A DNA stretch of 51,725 bases from Kocuria atrinae C3-8 (lineage in GTDB: Bacteria > Actinomycetota > Actinomycetes > Actinomycetales > Micrococcaceae). The notes under the pieces are model-generated. The model saw only the letters and a program-made list of their open reading frames with translations. It was not told the origin of the DNA and made no database searches. Below, piece by piece: positions 36,490 to 46,907 of the stretch. The translations under genes were made by a program, and so were the position numbers. The first letter of the stretch is position 1; every line of letters begins with the position of its first letter. The stretch lies in NCBI RefSeq assembly GCF_000286355.1, contig NZ_AJXN01000016.1:1-51725 (forward strand). The letters run 5' to 3'.

Positions 36490-38099
36490 CTACTCCTCAC
36501 CCAGCAGCATCCGCGCGCCCTTCTCCCCGATCATCGCCGACGGCGCGTTGGTGTTTCCCGTGGTCACGGACGGCATGATCGATGCATCGACCACGTGGAG
36601 TCCTTCCACCCCGTGCACCTTGAGAGTCGCCGGGTCCACGACCGCCATCGGATCAGTGCCCATCCTGCAAGTGCCCACTTGGTGGTGGTAGGTGGTCACC
36701 GCCCGGTCCATGTAGCGTTCTCTTCCTCCTCGGTGGCGAGGTCGGACTCGGGATAGACCTCCCGTGCACCCCAGTCCTCGGCCAACGGCGCGCTCCTGAC
36801 CATCTCCCGCGCTTGCCGGAACGACGCTCGCAACGATTCCCGATCCCGCGGATCTGCGAAGATCTGCGGATCGTACTCGGCGGGATCCGCGCTGCTCGGC
36901 CCGGTCAGGCGGATGGTCCCGCGCGAATAGGGCCGCACCAGGCCGCTGTGCAGTGTGAACGCATTGGCGGGTCCGGTCATGGTGTCGTCGTACATCGGGA
37001 CGCAGAAGTGGATGGGTTGGGTGTCCGGTCGATCCTGCTCCGGTCCCGAGCGCCAGAACAGGTGCGTTTGCGATATCGATTGCTCGTCCACCTGGTGATC
37101 GACGGCCCGGCTGGTGGCTTCCGCAATGACGGGCAGCAGCAGATGGTCGTGCAGGTTCTCACCCACACCCGGCAGATCCACGATCGGTTCGATGCCTACT
37201 TCGCGCAGATGATCAGCCGGCCCGATACCCGAGCGCATCAGAATCTTGGGGCTGTCCAGCGCCCCGGCGCACAGGATGACTTGATCGGCGCGAATCACAT
37301 CGCCCGATCCGGTTTCCCTGGCCGCGGGGTCCTCTGATTCCACCCCTTCGACTTCTTGGTTGTTGCCGGCGTGCAGCTCCACACCGACCACCGCGCCGCC
37401 CCCGATCAGCAACTTCTCCACGATCGCCCCGGTGCGAACCGTGATTTTCCCCGCCTCGACCAGCGGCTTCACGTACGACGTGTAGGTGGTGCAGCGTTTT
37501 CCGTTCCGGATGGTCAGCTGCTCGTAAGAGACGCCGTCCTGTTGGTCACCGTTGTAATCGGGATTGAACTCCACACCCACCGCTTCCGCCGCGGCAATGA
37601 TCGACTCGAAGATTGGGCTGCGCTTGTAGTTGCCCACCACGGGAATCGGTCCGTCCTTGCCGCGGGGGTTGAGATTGTCAGGCGACGCGGCGCCGTCGTA
37701 ATTTTCCAGGGCTTCGAAAACGGGGCCGACGTCGCTCCAAGACCACCCGTCGCAACCCGCCGCGGCCCAGTCGTCGTAGTCGAGTGGGTTACCGCGTACC
37801 CAGATGGATGCGTTGAGTGCGTGGGAGCCGCCTAGGACGCGGCCCCGTGGCCAGTGGATGACCCGGCCGGAGGCGTGTTCTTGCGGGACGGTGAAGTAAT
37901 CCCAGTCCTCGGCGCCGTGCCACAGTTCGCCCAGACGGGGGAGCTCTGCAATGGCGGGGTTCGTGTCCTGGCCGCCGGCCTCCAGAAGAGTCACGGTGTG
38001 ACCGGCCGCGGCCAACCTCCCCGCAACGATGGATCCTGCTGTTCCTGCGCCAATCACCACGGTGTGCTGGTCGGAGTTGTTCAAATTCGTGTGTGCCAT
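36490..38099 (-). CDS. GMC family FAD oxidoreductase (apparent frameshift near 36720)
   Basis: 536 residues after adding one G (C on the plus strand) at 36720. The FAD-binding start is '[23 protein letters not shown]' and 'LLEAGG', the GMC signature is '[21 protein letters not shown]', and the second is '[16 protein letters not shown]'. The active-site His lies in '[12 protein letters not shown]' in the repaired C-terminus. These enzymes oxidise alcohols such as choline, glucose or polyethylene glycol. No betaine aldehyde dehydrogenase or other partner is adjacent, so the substrate is open. The gene sits between repeats R1 and R2. Confidence 0.88.
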
Positions 38100-38169
38100 G
38101 AAGACATGATGCGCCTAAATGTGATCTGCGTCTCGTCGTTCCGTGCATGGGTTTTGGTGGTCCGTGCAG

Positions 38170-38283
38170 GGTGCACCCGGTGTGCCGTTAGAGCCATCGA
38201 TTACACGGGAAGTGCCGTTGGAACCTTCATCCCTTGTGGGAAAGGTTCTAGCGGCCCCTGGTGTGCATCTGAGGGTTCTAATC
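38170..38283. repeat. intergenic repeat copy R2
   Basis: CGTTAGAGCC (38186), CGTTGGAACC (38216), then inverted GGTTCTAGCG (38244) and GGTTCTAATC (38274). Between the GMC gene start and the ASCH gene; the last decamer includes the ASCH stop codon. Confidence 0.85.
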
Positions 38284-38682
38284 TGCCACCAGCCGCTCCA
38301 CCACCCGGAACTCCTGCATCACCACTGGCGTGCTGTCATCGAGTTGGCCGGCGGGGGAGTGGGCGGCCCAGTACTCTTCGTGGTCCCGGCGCCAGTCCGT
38401 CAACGAGGTGTGGCCCTCGCCCTCGGCAACCACATGGGACCAGGGGATATCGCTCAACGGCACGATGGTGACCGCGATGGTCTCAAGGACTGCAACGCCA
38501 CGGTCATTGGAGTTCAGCAAGAGCTCCAGCTCACCTGGCTCAGGCAGCGGTTCACCTTCAACGTCGTAGTCCGAAACCAGCGAACTCGTCGCCGTCTTCT
38601 GACCGCGGAGGATTAGCAACACCAGCTGATCCCGCAGCGGCCCCGGCGGGCCGAACTCGGCGGACCTCAAGTCCTGTTCCAT
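38278..38682 (-). CDS. ASCH domain protein
   Basis: 134 residues. 'LVLLILRGQKTATSSL' resembles the conserved basic G-x-K-x-x-x-x/S opening of ASCH domains, followed by 'DYDVEGEPLPEPGELELLL', 'VAVLETIAVTIVPLSDIPWS' and 'EGEGHTSLTDWRRDHEEYW' (E-G-x...W-R-x-x-H). ASCH proteins bind RNA or nucleosides; some are amidohydrolases of modified nucleosides. The role here is unknown. ATG 38682 is used; the reading extends upstream into repeat R3 with non-family sequence. It lies between repeats R2 and R3. Confidence 0.8.
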   Translation of the reverse strand: MEQDLRSAEFGPPGPLRDQLVLLILRGQKTATSSLVSDYDVEGEPLPEPGELELLLNSNDRGVAVLETIAVTIVPLSDIPWSHVVAEGEGHTSLTDWRRDHEEYWAAHSPAGQLDDSTPVVMQEFRVVERLVAD

Positions 38683-39055
38683 GCCCCAAGTATGGCGTGA
38701 CGTCTCACTTCCGTTGCACCTGGTGCGCCGTTCGAACCTCCGCCTACATCTGGGCGCCGATGGAACCCGTCTGCCCAGCGGAAAAGGCTCTAACGACACC
38801 TGGAGCGCATCTAAGGTTCTAGCGACCCCTCACCTGTGAAGAAGTGCTCCACCGAACCACCAGGTGCCTGGGCCCGCACACTCCAGCGCCCCTCCACGCC
38901 CCGCGCACCATCGACCGAACCCCACCCGTGACCAACCCCTCCACCTCACCCACCACCAACCGCCCAATTCGCGCGTACCATGTGAAGCGAACTTAGAGGG
39001 ATCGGTCCGCACGTGTGGTCGGGTGTGCGGCGGTTTGGTGTACCCGGAGGTTCCT
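38683..39055. other. 373-bp intergenic region holding repeat R3 and a pyrimidine-skewed tract
   Basis: No convincing gene. R3 occupies 38713-38826. From about 38840 to 38970 the plus strand is markedly C/A-rich (CCACC-type runs), then the leader of the MFS gene with CGGAGG at 39045-39050. Confidence 0.6.
38713..38826. repeat. intergenic repeat copy R3
   Basis: CGTTCGAACC (38729), CGATGGAACC (38758), then inverted GGCTCTAACG (38786) and GGTTCTAGCG (38815). Same order and spacing as R1 and R2. Confidence 0.85.
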
Positions 39056-40303
39056 TTGTCCAGCTCGACCGCGCCTCAGGCACAGAGGCCACTCTCTTCA
39101 CAGAATTCGCTCGTCGAAGCAGGCGGCTGGCCGTTCCTGATCACGGCATTCATCGGCCGTTTGCCCGCGGCCACCGTTCAACTCGGTCTACTGCTCTACG
39201 TCAGTGGCGCCGGGCTGAGCCTGGGCCTGGCTGGCATCACGGTGGCGGCCGTCGGACTCGGTTCAGCGGTCGGTGCCCCGTTGGTCGGCAGGCTCGTCGA
39301 CCACTTTGGCCCGTTGCCCGTGGTCACGGGTGCCACGCTCGTCCAACTGCTGAGCCTTACGGCACTACTTCTCACGGTCGTCAACGAAGGCCCCACCGCC
39401 CTCATCCTCGTGTGCGCCGCCCTGGTCGGTTCCGCGAACCCACAAGTGGGCGCGATCGCAAGGGCACACTGGTCGGGCTTGGCGCGGCGTCGTCGGCAAC
39501 CGCGGCTGATCAGTCGCGCGCTGGGCTACGAAACGGCCTGTGACGAAACCAGCTTCATCCTGGGCCCCGTCATCGCCGGTCTGCTCGTTGGTCTGCTCGG
39601 CCCCAATCCCGCGCTGCTCACCATCATGGCGTGGGTCATCGTGGGCCAGGGTGCGTTCATCGTGTACCTGGCGCGCCACCGCACCGAGCACGGCGCGGCC
39701 ACGGTCGAGGAAACCGCAGCGGGTGGCATCGGGGGGATCTCGATCGCCAAGGTGGTGCCGCCCATGATCGTGTGCCTGTGCGTGGGCACCGTGTTCGGCT
39801 CGACCCAGACTGCTCTGACCTCGATCAATGCGATCCGCGGCACCGAGGCTTACACCGGCATCATTTACGGCTTCATGGGCGCGGGCAGCGCGGTCGCGAG
39901 CATTCTGGTCTCCCGGCTGCCGGAGCGCTTCCCGTTGTCCTTGCGCGTGGCCATCGGCGCATCCATCATCGCGCTGACCTGCGTCGGTCTGCTGTCCCTG
40001 CCCGGCACCCCGGTAATCGCCGCACTGTTCGTGATCATCGGCGTGGGTGTGGGCACCATGCTGGTCAGCTCGTTCGGTCGCGGCGAGCGGATTGCACCCT
40101 CGCATCGCATCGCCTCGGTGATGACCATGCTCACCACGTGCCTGGTGCTCGGTGTCTCGCTGGGTGCCGCGCTGGGCGGCGTGCTGTCCGTGCAGCCCGA
40201 GCGCGGATTCATGCTCACGATGGCCGCCGCCGTGGTCGGCGTACTCGCGTCCATCGCCCTGCACATCACCAAGCCCGAGCGGCCCGCCACTCACCAGGAG
40301 TGA
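39056..40303 (+). CDS. MFS transporter (12 helices), TTG start
   Basis: 415 residues. Start TTG at 39056 is chosen because CGGAGG precedes it; the longer reading from 38864 includes proline- and cysteine-rich non-family sequence. Helices include 'WPFLITAFIGRLPAATVQLG', and the MFS-like loop 'GAPLVGRLVDHFGPLPVVTG'; the second half repeats at 'VVPPMIVCLCVGTVFGSTQT'. The substrate is unknown. Its stop TGA is followed at once by GACGACGCCGC-type sequence (40303). Confidence 0.8.
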   Translation: MSSSTAPQAQRPLSSQNSLVEAGGWPFLITAFIGRLPAATVQLGLLLYVSGAGLSLGLAGITVAAVGLGSAVGAPLVGRLVDHFGPLPVVTGATLVQLLSLTALLLTVVNEGPTALILVCAALVGSANPQVGAIARAHWSGLARRRRQPRLISRALGYETACDETSFILGPVIAGLLVGLLGPNPALLTIMAWVIVGQGAFIVYLARHRTEHGAATVEETAAGGIGGISIAKVVPPMIVCLCVGTVFGSTQTALTSINAIRGTEAYTGIIYGFMGAGSAVASILVSRLPERFPLSLRVAIGASIIALTCVGLLSLPGTPVIAALFVIIGVGVGTMLVSSFGRGERIAPSHRIASVMTMLTTCLVLGVSLGAALGGVLSVQPERGFMLTMAAAVVGVLASIALHITKPERPATHQE

Positions 40304-40378
40304 CGACGCCGCCCGGGTCGGGTCGCGTGGGTTAGTTCAAAAGATCACGGGGCTGAGTTCTCACCCCGCGAGGCTGCG

Positions 40379-41808
40379 TCAGCGACGGCCCGCAGCCGAG
40401 GCCTCCTTGCGGTCCAGGGCACCCAGCTCGAGTGCCTCGGTGCGAGTGGTGTGCAGGTCGTTGATCTCGTCCAGCGAGCGGTCCTTGGTTTCCTTGGCGG
40501 TCAGTGCTGCGACTACCGAGATCAGTCCCGCGGCTGCAACGACCAGGGCCACGTTGATCCAGGAGGATCCGTCGGCGCCGGCCACGGAAGTGGCCAGGAA
40601 CGGCGTGATGCCGCCGGAGATCGCAAAGCCGATCTGCGTGCCCAGGGCCAGACCGGTCACGCGAACGCGGGTGGGGAACATCTCCGCGTAGAACGAGGGC
40701 CAGATGCCGTTGGCCATGGAGTAGAAGCAGCCGGACAGCAACGCACCCAGCAGGAAGATCAGGGTCCAGTTACCGGCGGACACTGCCGCCAGGTAGGGGA
40801 ACATGAAGCCCACGGCACCCAGCACACCCACGATGAACACGGGCTTGCGGCCGATCTTGTCCGCCAGCAGTGCCCACGCCGGAATGGTGAACAGTGCCAC
40901 GAAGTTCGCGACCACCGAAACCCACAGCATGGTGGAGCGTTCCAGGCCCACGATGGACGTGGCAAAGGACAGCGACCAGACCAGGAACACCACGTTGATG
41001 GTGTTGACCATGGCGGCGGCGGCAATGCGGAGCACGGCAGCTTTGTGGTACTTCAGCAGGGTGCTCAGGGGTGCGGTGCGCTTGACCTCGGAGCCCTCGG
41101 CCTTGGCCTCTTCGAACGACGGCGGCTCCTCCAGATGACGGCGGATCATGTAGGCCACGAAGACCACCACGGCGGAGGCCCAGAACGGTACGCGCCAGCC
41201 CCAGCTGAACAACTGTTCTTCGGTGAGGATCAGGGTGAAGGGGATGAACACGGCGGTTGCCAGCAAGGTGCCGAACTGGGTGCCTGCAGGGTCCAGCTGG
41301 TGGTGAAGGCGCGGTGGCGGTCATCCGAGTGCTCGAGCGAAACGGAGATGGCGCTCGCCTGCTCACCGGAGGCCGAGAGGCCCTGGATCACGCGGCACAA
41401 CACCAACAAGGCCGGAGCCAACAGGCCTGCCTGATCGTAAGTGGGCAAGCAGCCGACCGCGAAGGTGGCGCCACCCATCATGAACAGGGTCAGCATGAGC
41501 ACGAACTTGCGGCCGTACTTGTCACCCAGCGGCCCCATGATCAACGCGCCCAGCGGGCGAACCACGTAAGCCACACCCACGGTGCCCATGGACAACAGGA
41601 TGGCAACGCCGGGGATGCATCCTCCGGGAAGAAGAGATGGTTCAGCACCAGTGCCGCGGCGGTGCCGTACACGGCGAAGTCGTAGTACTCCAGAGCCGAG
41701 CCGATCCAGCTCGCGAGCGCGGCCTTCTTCGGTGTCTTGGCGGGAGTCCCGGCCGAGTGATGAGGCGGGTTTGTGGGCCCGGGGAGCTGTGTGGTGGGTG
41801 GTGCTCAT
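40379..41808 (-). CDS. MHS-family transporter, ShiA-like (three apparent frameshifts)
   Basis: 476 residues after removing one base at 41796-41798 and adding one each at 41609-41610 and 41283-41284. Repaired N-terminus: M-S-T-T-T-T-Q-L-P-G-P then 'AALASWIGSALEYYDFAVYG' and 'MGPLGDKYGRKFVLMLTL', the MHS opening. 'FTTSWTLQGTQFGTLLATA' spans the last junction. The C-terminal part includes 'LADKIGRKPVFIVGVLG' and 'SFYAEMFPTRVRVTGLALGTQ', a family signature. Divergent from an IclR regulator and next to shikimate/quinate genes, so it most likely imports shikimate or quinate. Confidence 0.85.
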
Positions 41809-41870
41809 GAGAAGTCATCCTTCACGGAAGGCGTGGGATCGAACGTCCCCGCTGCGACGATTGCCAAATA

Positions 41871-41887
41871 TTGGAAACTGTTTTCAA
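41871..41887. promoter_or_regulatory. IclR-type operator candidate
   Basis: TTGGAAA-CTG-TTTTCAA, 7-base arms with one mismatch, in the divergent gap between the MHS transporter and the IclR gene; a related TTGAAA lies at 41892. IclR-family sites are often A/T-rich dyads of this form. Confidence 0.5.
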
Positions 41888-41960
41888 ATACTTGAAACAT
41901 AAGCATGAAGTGGGTCACACTGTTCGTCAAGTACCCGACCGAAATAATCAGGAGCACGCC

Positions 41961-42782
41961 ATGAGCCCCACCAAGACCACCGCCGCGGCGGCGGACGCGG
42001 CAGGCCCGCCTGACAAGGCGCGCCCTGCCGACCGATCCGGCACCGTGCGCAAAGGGCTCACGCTCCTGGAGCTGCTGGCCAACTATCCGCACGGGGCTAC
42101 CGCGGGTCAGATCGTCGCTGACTCCGGCTACGCCTTCAGTACCTGTTATCGCTTGCTTACCACGCTCGTCGATTCCGGGTTCGCCGAGTACGACGCTGCC
42201 ACCAAGCAGTACCGCCTAGGACTGCTCGTGTTCCAGATGGGGCAGAAGGTCGCCACGGCCAGGGGGTACTCGGGCGTCGCACTCCCCGTGCTGCGGAAGC
42301 TCACCGAAGCCACCGGCGAAAGCTCGCTGCTGGCCGTGTTGGACGGGGATCGTTTTCTCACCGTGCACACCGTGGACGGACCCAACCACCGCATCACCAC
42401 CGATCCGGGGGACCGCGGCGAACTGCACACCTCGTCTCTGGGCCGTGCGCTGTTGGCCTTCAGCCCACAGGAGACGCGCGACGAATTGGTAGCCAGCATT
42501 GACTTGGGCCAGCGCACCGACCGCTCCCTCGCCGATCGCGAGGACCTCCGCCGCATTCTCGAGGAAACCCGCGAACGCGGCTGGGCTTCCCAGGATCAGG
42601 AACACGATGACGGCATGTGCGCCGTAGCCGTGCCGGTCATGGCCCCGGGCGGAACGCTCGTAGCCGCTCTCGCGCTCGCTGCTCCCGTTTACCGCTGCAA
42701 TCTGGCCGGTCTCGAAGAAAACCTGCCCCTCCTCAACGACGCCGCCGCCCAACTGGCCTCGCAACTCCCGCAGCGTCCGTAG
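41961..42782 (+). CDS. IclR family transcriptional regulator
   Basis: 273 residues. HTH region 'GLTLLELLANYPHGATAGQI' and 'SGYAFSTCYRLLTTLVDSGF', followed by the ligand domain 'VLRKLTEATGESSLLAVLDG', 'TSSLGRALLAF', and 'CAVAVPVMAPGGTLVAALALA'. IclR regulators of this group control aromatic-acid pathways (protocatechuate, quinate). AGGAG precedes the ATG. It precedes the shikimate dehydrogenase by 88 bases. Confidence 0.88.
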   Translation: MSPTKTTAAAADAAGPPDKARPADRSGTVRKGLTLLELLANYPHGATAGQIVADSGYAFSTCYRLLTTLVDSGFAEYDAATKQYRLGLLVFQMGQKVATARGYSGVALPVLRKLTEATGESSLLAVLDGDRFLTVHTVDGPNHRITTDPGDRGELHTSSLGRALLAFSPQETRDELVASIDLGQRTDRSLADREDLRRILEETRERGWASQDQEHDDGMCAVAVPVMAPGGTLVAALALAAPVYRCNLAGLEENLPLLNDAAAQLASQLPQRP

Positions 42783-42870
42783 TCACCGCGTCGCCGGCAG
42801 ACGGCTCAACGCGCCCAGTCACCTGAATTTCCAGACACCGAAACACCACGGATTCCCCGAAAGGAACCGC

Positions 42871-43775
42871 ATGTCCGCTCGCAACGAGTCCTTCCTGATC
42901 GGTCTGATCGGTGACGGCATCACCGAGAGCCTCACCCCGCCCATGCACGAGCGCGAAGCCGATCAGCACGGTGTGCGCTACCTCTACCGCCCCGTGGACC
43001 TCACCGTGATCAACCGCCCCGGGGCGGACGTGGGTGAGCTACTGCGCGCCGGTCGGGACCTGGGGTTCAACGGGTTCAACATCACGCACCCGTGCAAGCA
43101 GATCGTGCTGGAGCATCTGGACGAGGTGGATCCCCAGGCAGCCGCGATCGGAGCCGTCAACACGGTGCTGATCAGGGACGGCAAGTTCATCGGCTACAAC
43201 ACTGACTGCTCCGGCTTCACGGACGGATTCCGCGCGGGCCTGCCCGGCGCCAGTCTGGAGCGCGTGGTCCAGTTCGGCTCGGGCGGCGCAGGGTCGGCGG
43301 TGGCCGAGGCGCTGCTCACCGCGGGTGTTCAGCGCCTGGATCTGATCGACGTCGACGTCGCTCGCGCGGCTCAGCGCGCCACCGCCCTGGCCGAGCGGTA
43401 CCCGGCGCCCTCGTCGAAACTGTCTCACCCGAACAGGCGCCCGAACTCGTGAAGGTGGCGAGCGGCGTCGTCAACGCGACCCCGGTCGGGATGCATCACC
43501 ACCCGGGCACCCCGTTCGATACCGCCCTGCTCAATGCGCGGCAGTGGGTTGCGGACGTGGTTTATTTGCCGCTGGCCACCGAACTCGTGACCGCGGCCAA
43601 GGCCCTGGGCTGCCAGGTGCTGGATGGCGGCCACATGGCGGTGGGGCAGGCGGTGGATGCCTTCAGGCTGTTCACCGATCTGGAACCGGACCGGCAGAGA
43701 ATGCGCGATCACTTCCTGTCCCTGACCGGGCAGTCACCGGTAGCCGAGGAGCAGCACAAGGGAGCCGCCCTGTGA
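42871..43775 (+). CDS. shikimate/quinate dehydrogenase (apparent frameshift near 43404)
   Basis: 301 residues after adding one G at 43404-43405 (junction R-Y-P-G-A-L-V-E). 'LIGLIGDGITESLTPPMHE' is the substrate loop (S-x-T replaced by S-L-T), 'GFNGFNITHPCKQIVLEHLD' contains the catalytic Lys, 'GAVNTVLIRDGKFIGYNTDC' the catalytic Asp, and 'QFGSGGAGSAVAEALL' the NAD(P) loop. The end 'VLDGGHMAVGQAVDAFRLF' is family typical. With QsuB next, the role is catabolic oxidation of shikimate or quinate (QsuD-like), not biosynthesis. The stop overlaps the qsuB start (GTGA). Confidence 0.9.
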
Positions 43776-45645
43776 GAACTAGCATCGCCACGGTGTGCCT
43801 GTCCGGCACGCTCGAAGAGAAAATGCAGGCCGCCGCGCTCGCGGGATTCGACGGGATCGAGGTGTTCGAGCAGGACCTGGTGGTCTCGCCGTCCTCGCCC
43901 GAAGACCTGCGCGGGATGGCTGCCGAACTGGGTCTGTCCCTGGACATGTACCAGCCCTTCCGTGACGGCGTAGAGGTTGCCCCGGAGGATTTTCCCGATT
44001 CGTTGCGCCGGCTGCGCGCCAAGTTTGAGCTGATGAAGCGCCTCGGCACCCCGGTGCTGCTCATGTGCTCCAACGTGGCCACGGGGGCGCTGAACGATGA
44101 CCAGGCGATCGCGGATCAGCTGCGACAGGCCGGCGACCTGGCGGCCGAATACGACATCAAGCTCGCCTACGAGGCGCTGGCCTGGGGCAAGAACGTCAAC
44201 GACTGGCGCCGCGCCCACCACATCGTGGAGCTTGCCGATCACCCCGCAGTGGGCACGTGCCTGGACAGCTTCCACATCCTCTCCCGCGGGGACACCGTGG
44301 ACGGGGTGGAGTCGCTGGATCCGGAGAAGCTGTTCTTCGTTCAGCTCGCGGATGCGCCGCTGCTCAAGCAGGACATCCTCTCGTGGTCGAGGCACCACCG
44401 CGTGTTCCCGGGTGAGAGGGACTTCGATCTGGTGGACGTGCTCGCCCGCCTGCATGAATGCGGCTATGCGGGTCCGGTCTCGCTCGAGATCTTCAACGAT
44501 GCTTTCCGCCAGGCCGATGTTCACCGCACCGCGGTGGACGGACTGCGCTCACTGCGCTGGCTTGAGGATCAGACGGCAGATGCCGTACGTGCGGCGGGCG
44601 AGGACCCCGCACGCGAGCCGCTCGTGCTGGTGGACCTGCCCGATCCACAGCCCCCGCGAGCCTGGGACTTCGTGGAACTGCGTACTTCCAAGCTCGGCCA
44701 GACCACGCGACTGCTGCACCAATTGGGCTTCGAACTGGCGGGTCATCACCGCAGCAAAGACACTGTTCAGGCGTGGACACAGGGTCCGGTGCGCATGGTC
44801 ATCGCGGAGGATCTCGAGGCCTCGCCCGCGCAACCCACCCGCCTGGCCGCTCTCGGATTCCAGGTCGACAGCCCCGACGACGCCGCCCACCGCGCCTCCC
44901 GCTTGCTCGCCCCGGTGGTTTCTCGCACCCAGCAGCCGGACGAAACCGTGCTGCACGGCGTGGTGGCCCCGGATGCCACCGAGATCTTCTTCGGTCCCCA
45001 CACGGACAGCGGCGTGCCCCCGTGGTTGGAGGAGTTCGGCGCGGACCCGGCCGAGGCGACGTCGGAATCCCTGATCACCGGCGTGGACACGTGAACCTCG
45101 CGCAGCCGTGGCAGCACTACGACGAGGCCGTCCTGTTCCTGACCTCCCTGCTCGATCTGCACGCGCAGCCGGCGCAGGAAGTGGCGGGGCCGTCCGGGCT
45201 GGTGCGCTCGCAGGTCATGCGATCTGCGGACGAGACCGTGCGAATCCCGCTCAACGTGGCCCCCACCGCCGCAGAACAAGGCGCGTACACGGGAGCGGCC
45301 TACCCCGAACACGTGGCGCTGGCCTGCACCGACATTGTCGCCGTGGCTCGCCGCGCACGACGCCGCGGCCTCACCTTCCTGCCGGTTCCCGAGAACTACT
45401 ACGAAGACCTCGTGGCCTGTTTCGATCTGGCCCCGGACGTGGTGGCCGAACTACGCGAGCACGGACTGCTCTACGACCGCGACGAGCACGGCGAGTTCCT
45501 GCACTTCTACACAGCGACCCTCGGCGAGGTGTTCGTGGAGGTCGTGGAACGCCGCGGCGGCTACCGCGGATTCGGCGCCCCCAACGCCCCCGTGCGGCTG
45601 GCTGCGCAGTACCGGACGTGGGAGGGAGCGGCGGGCACCATCTGA
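43772..45645 (+). CDS. qsuB: 3-dehydroshikimate dehydratase, QsuB type with HPPD-like C-terminal domain (apparent frameshift near 45088)
   Basis: 624 residues after adding one C at 45088 (junction I-T-G-V-D-H-V-N-L-A-Q-P-W). The N-terminal TIM barrel has the metal ligands in 'LAYEALAW' (Glu), 'CLDSFHI' (Asp), 'FVQLADAP' (Gln) and 'VSLEIFN' (Glu). The C-terminal domain is 4-hydroxyphenylpyruvate-dioxygenase-like (VOC fold), with the facial triad candidates in 'DHVNLAQ', 'PEHVALAC' and 'FVEVVERR'. The barrel turns 3-dehydroshikimate into protocatechuate. Length matches QsuB of Corynebacterium. GTG start with AAGGGAG upstream; overlaps the preceding stop. Confidence 0.9.
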
Positions 45646-45765
45646 TCACGGCTTACTGCACGGTAGGCCGCCGTACTCTGCAGTAAACCGTCACGAAATG
45701 GCCCTGGGTCGACCCGGCGCACCTGACAGACTGGAGCCAACCAGTCTTCGTGCGTAGAGAGCGGG

Positions 45766-46907
45766 ATGTTCGTGAGTGATCAGCGGTCCAATCAGGCCAA
45801 GCCCGGTGACAGCCAGCCCATGGTGTTCGAGCACAGCACCGCCGCCCAGCGGGTGTTGTTCGGCTCCGACAAGGCCGGTGAATTCCTGGCCGCGGAGCTA
45901 GAGCGGTTGGGCAGCACGCGTCCCATGATCATCACGGGTGGTTCCGCGGAACAGGCCGCCCGGGACATCACCGCGCAGCTTGAGCCGGGCCTGTGGTGGA
46001 ACGAGGTGGTTCAGCACGTTCCGGTGGAGCTCGCGGAGAAGGCGCGTGCGGCGGCGTCGGACGCTAAGGTCGACGCGCTCGTGACCGTCGGCGGCGGCTC
46101 GACCATCGGTCTGGGCAAGGCCGTGGCGCTCACATCCGGACTGCCGCTGATCGCCGTGCCCACGACCTACGCCGGCTCCGAAGCCACCGACATGTGGGGC
46201 CTGACCGAGAATCGCACCAAGACCACCGGCCTGGATCCCAAGGTCCTGCCGGTCACCGTGATTTACGACGCCGCTCTGTCCCGTTCCCTGCCGGTGGGCC
46301 TGTCGGTCGCGTCCGGCCTGAACGGGATGGCGCACTGTGTGGATTCGTTGTGGGCGCCCAAAGCCGACCCGATCAATCGGACGTTCGCCCTCGAAGGCGC
46401 ACGCGCCTGGCAATTGCCCTGCGTGGCATCACGGCTGATCCGGATGACCTGCGCGCCCGCGAGATGGCGCTGTACGGCTGCTACCTTGCAGCGCTGTCCT
46501 TCGCGTCGGCCGGCTCCGGGATGCACCACAAGATTGCGCACGTACTGGGCGGGACGTTCAACCTCCCGCACGCGCAGGTCCACGCGACCGTCTTGCCCTA
46601 CGTTCTGACGTTCAACGCGCCCGCGGTGCCGGAGGTATCGGCGCGGTTGGCCGACGCGCTGGGCTCCGACTCCAGCGATGCGACCGCCGCTCTGAGCTCG
46701 CTGTACCGCGAGATCGAAGCGCCCCGGGCGCTCGCGGACATTGGTTTCACGGAGGACGGGATCGCGGAGGCCGTCGAGCGGTCCCTGAAAGCCATCCCCG
46801 AATCCAACCCGTCCATTCCCACCGAGGAGAACCTCATGGCGTTGTTTCGTGCGGCGTTGAACGGCGAGGATCCGAGCACGTTGTCCGCGGCGGCGCAGCA
46901 GGCGTGA
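45766..46907 (+). CDS. iron-containing alcohol dehydrogenase, maleylacetate reductase-like (apparent frameshift near 46406)
   Basis: 380 residues after adding one C at 46406-46407 (junction G-A-R-A-L-A-I-A-L-R-G-I). 'ALVTVGGGSTIGLGKAVAL' is the nucleotide loop, 'IAVPTTYAGSEATDMWG' the T-T-Y-A-G-S-E-x-T motif typical of maleylacetate reductases, and metal-ligand histidines lie in 'GMAHCVDSLW', 'MHHKIAHVLGG' and 'PHAQVHAT'. These enzymes reduce maleylacetate to 3-oxoadipate in hydroxyquinol-type ring degradation. No hydroxyquinol dioxygenase is in the window. The stop overlaps the dsdA start. Confidence 0.87.

Noticed and set aside
36368-38826. CRISPR-like array from the regularly spaced decamers
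   Set aside because: The decamers change orientation, are only ten bases, and the sequence between them is itself partly conserved among copies; no cas gene is near.
38864-39055. N-terminal extension of the MFS gene to an ATG at 38864
   Set aside because: The extension is proline-rich with no family similarity, and a good ribosome binding site lies before the TTG at 39056.
40451-41434. 327-codon open frame on the plus strand
   Set aside because: His/Gly/Gln-rich shadow of the MHS transporter gene.
8444-46907. Programmed ribosomal frameshifting as a general mechanism for the many frame changes
   Set aside because: No shared slippery heptamer, no consistent downstream structure, unrelated gene families, and both directions of shift occur. 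Indel error is simpler.
8444-46907. Widespread pseudogenisation
   Set aside because: Each gene has only isolated single-base shifts with intact catalytic motifs on both sides and good ribosome binding sites.
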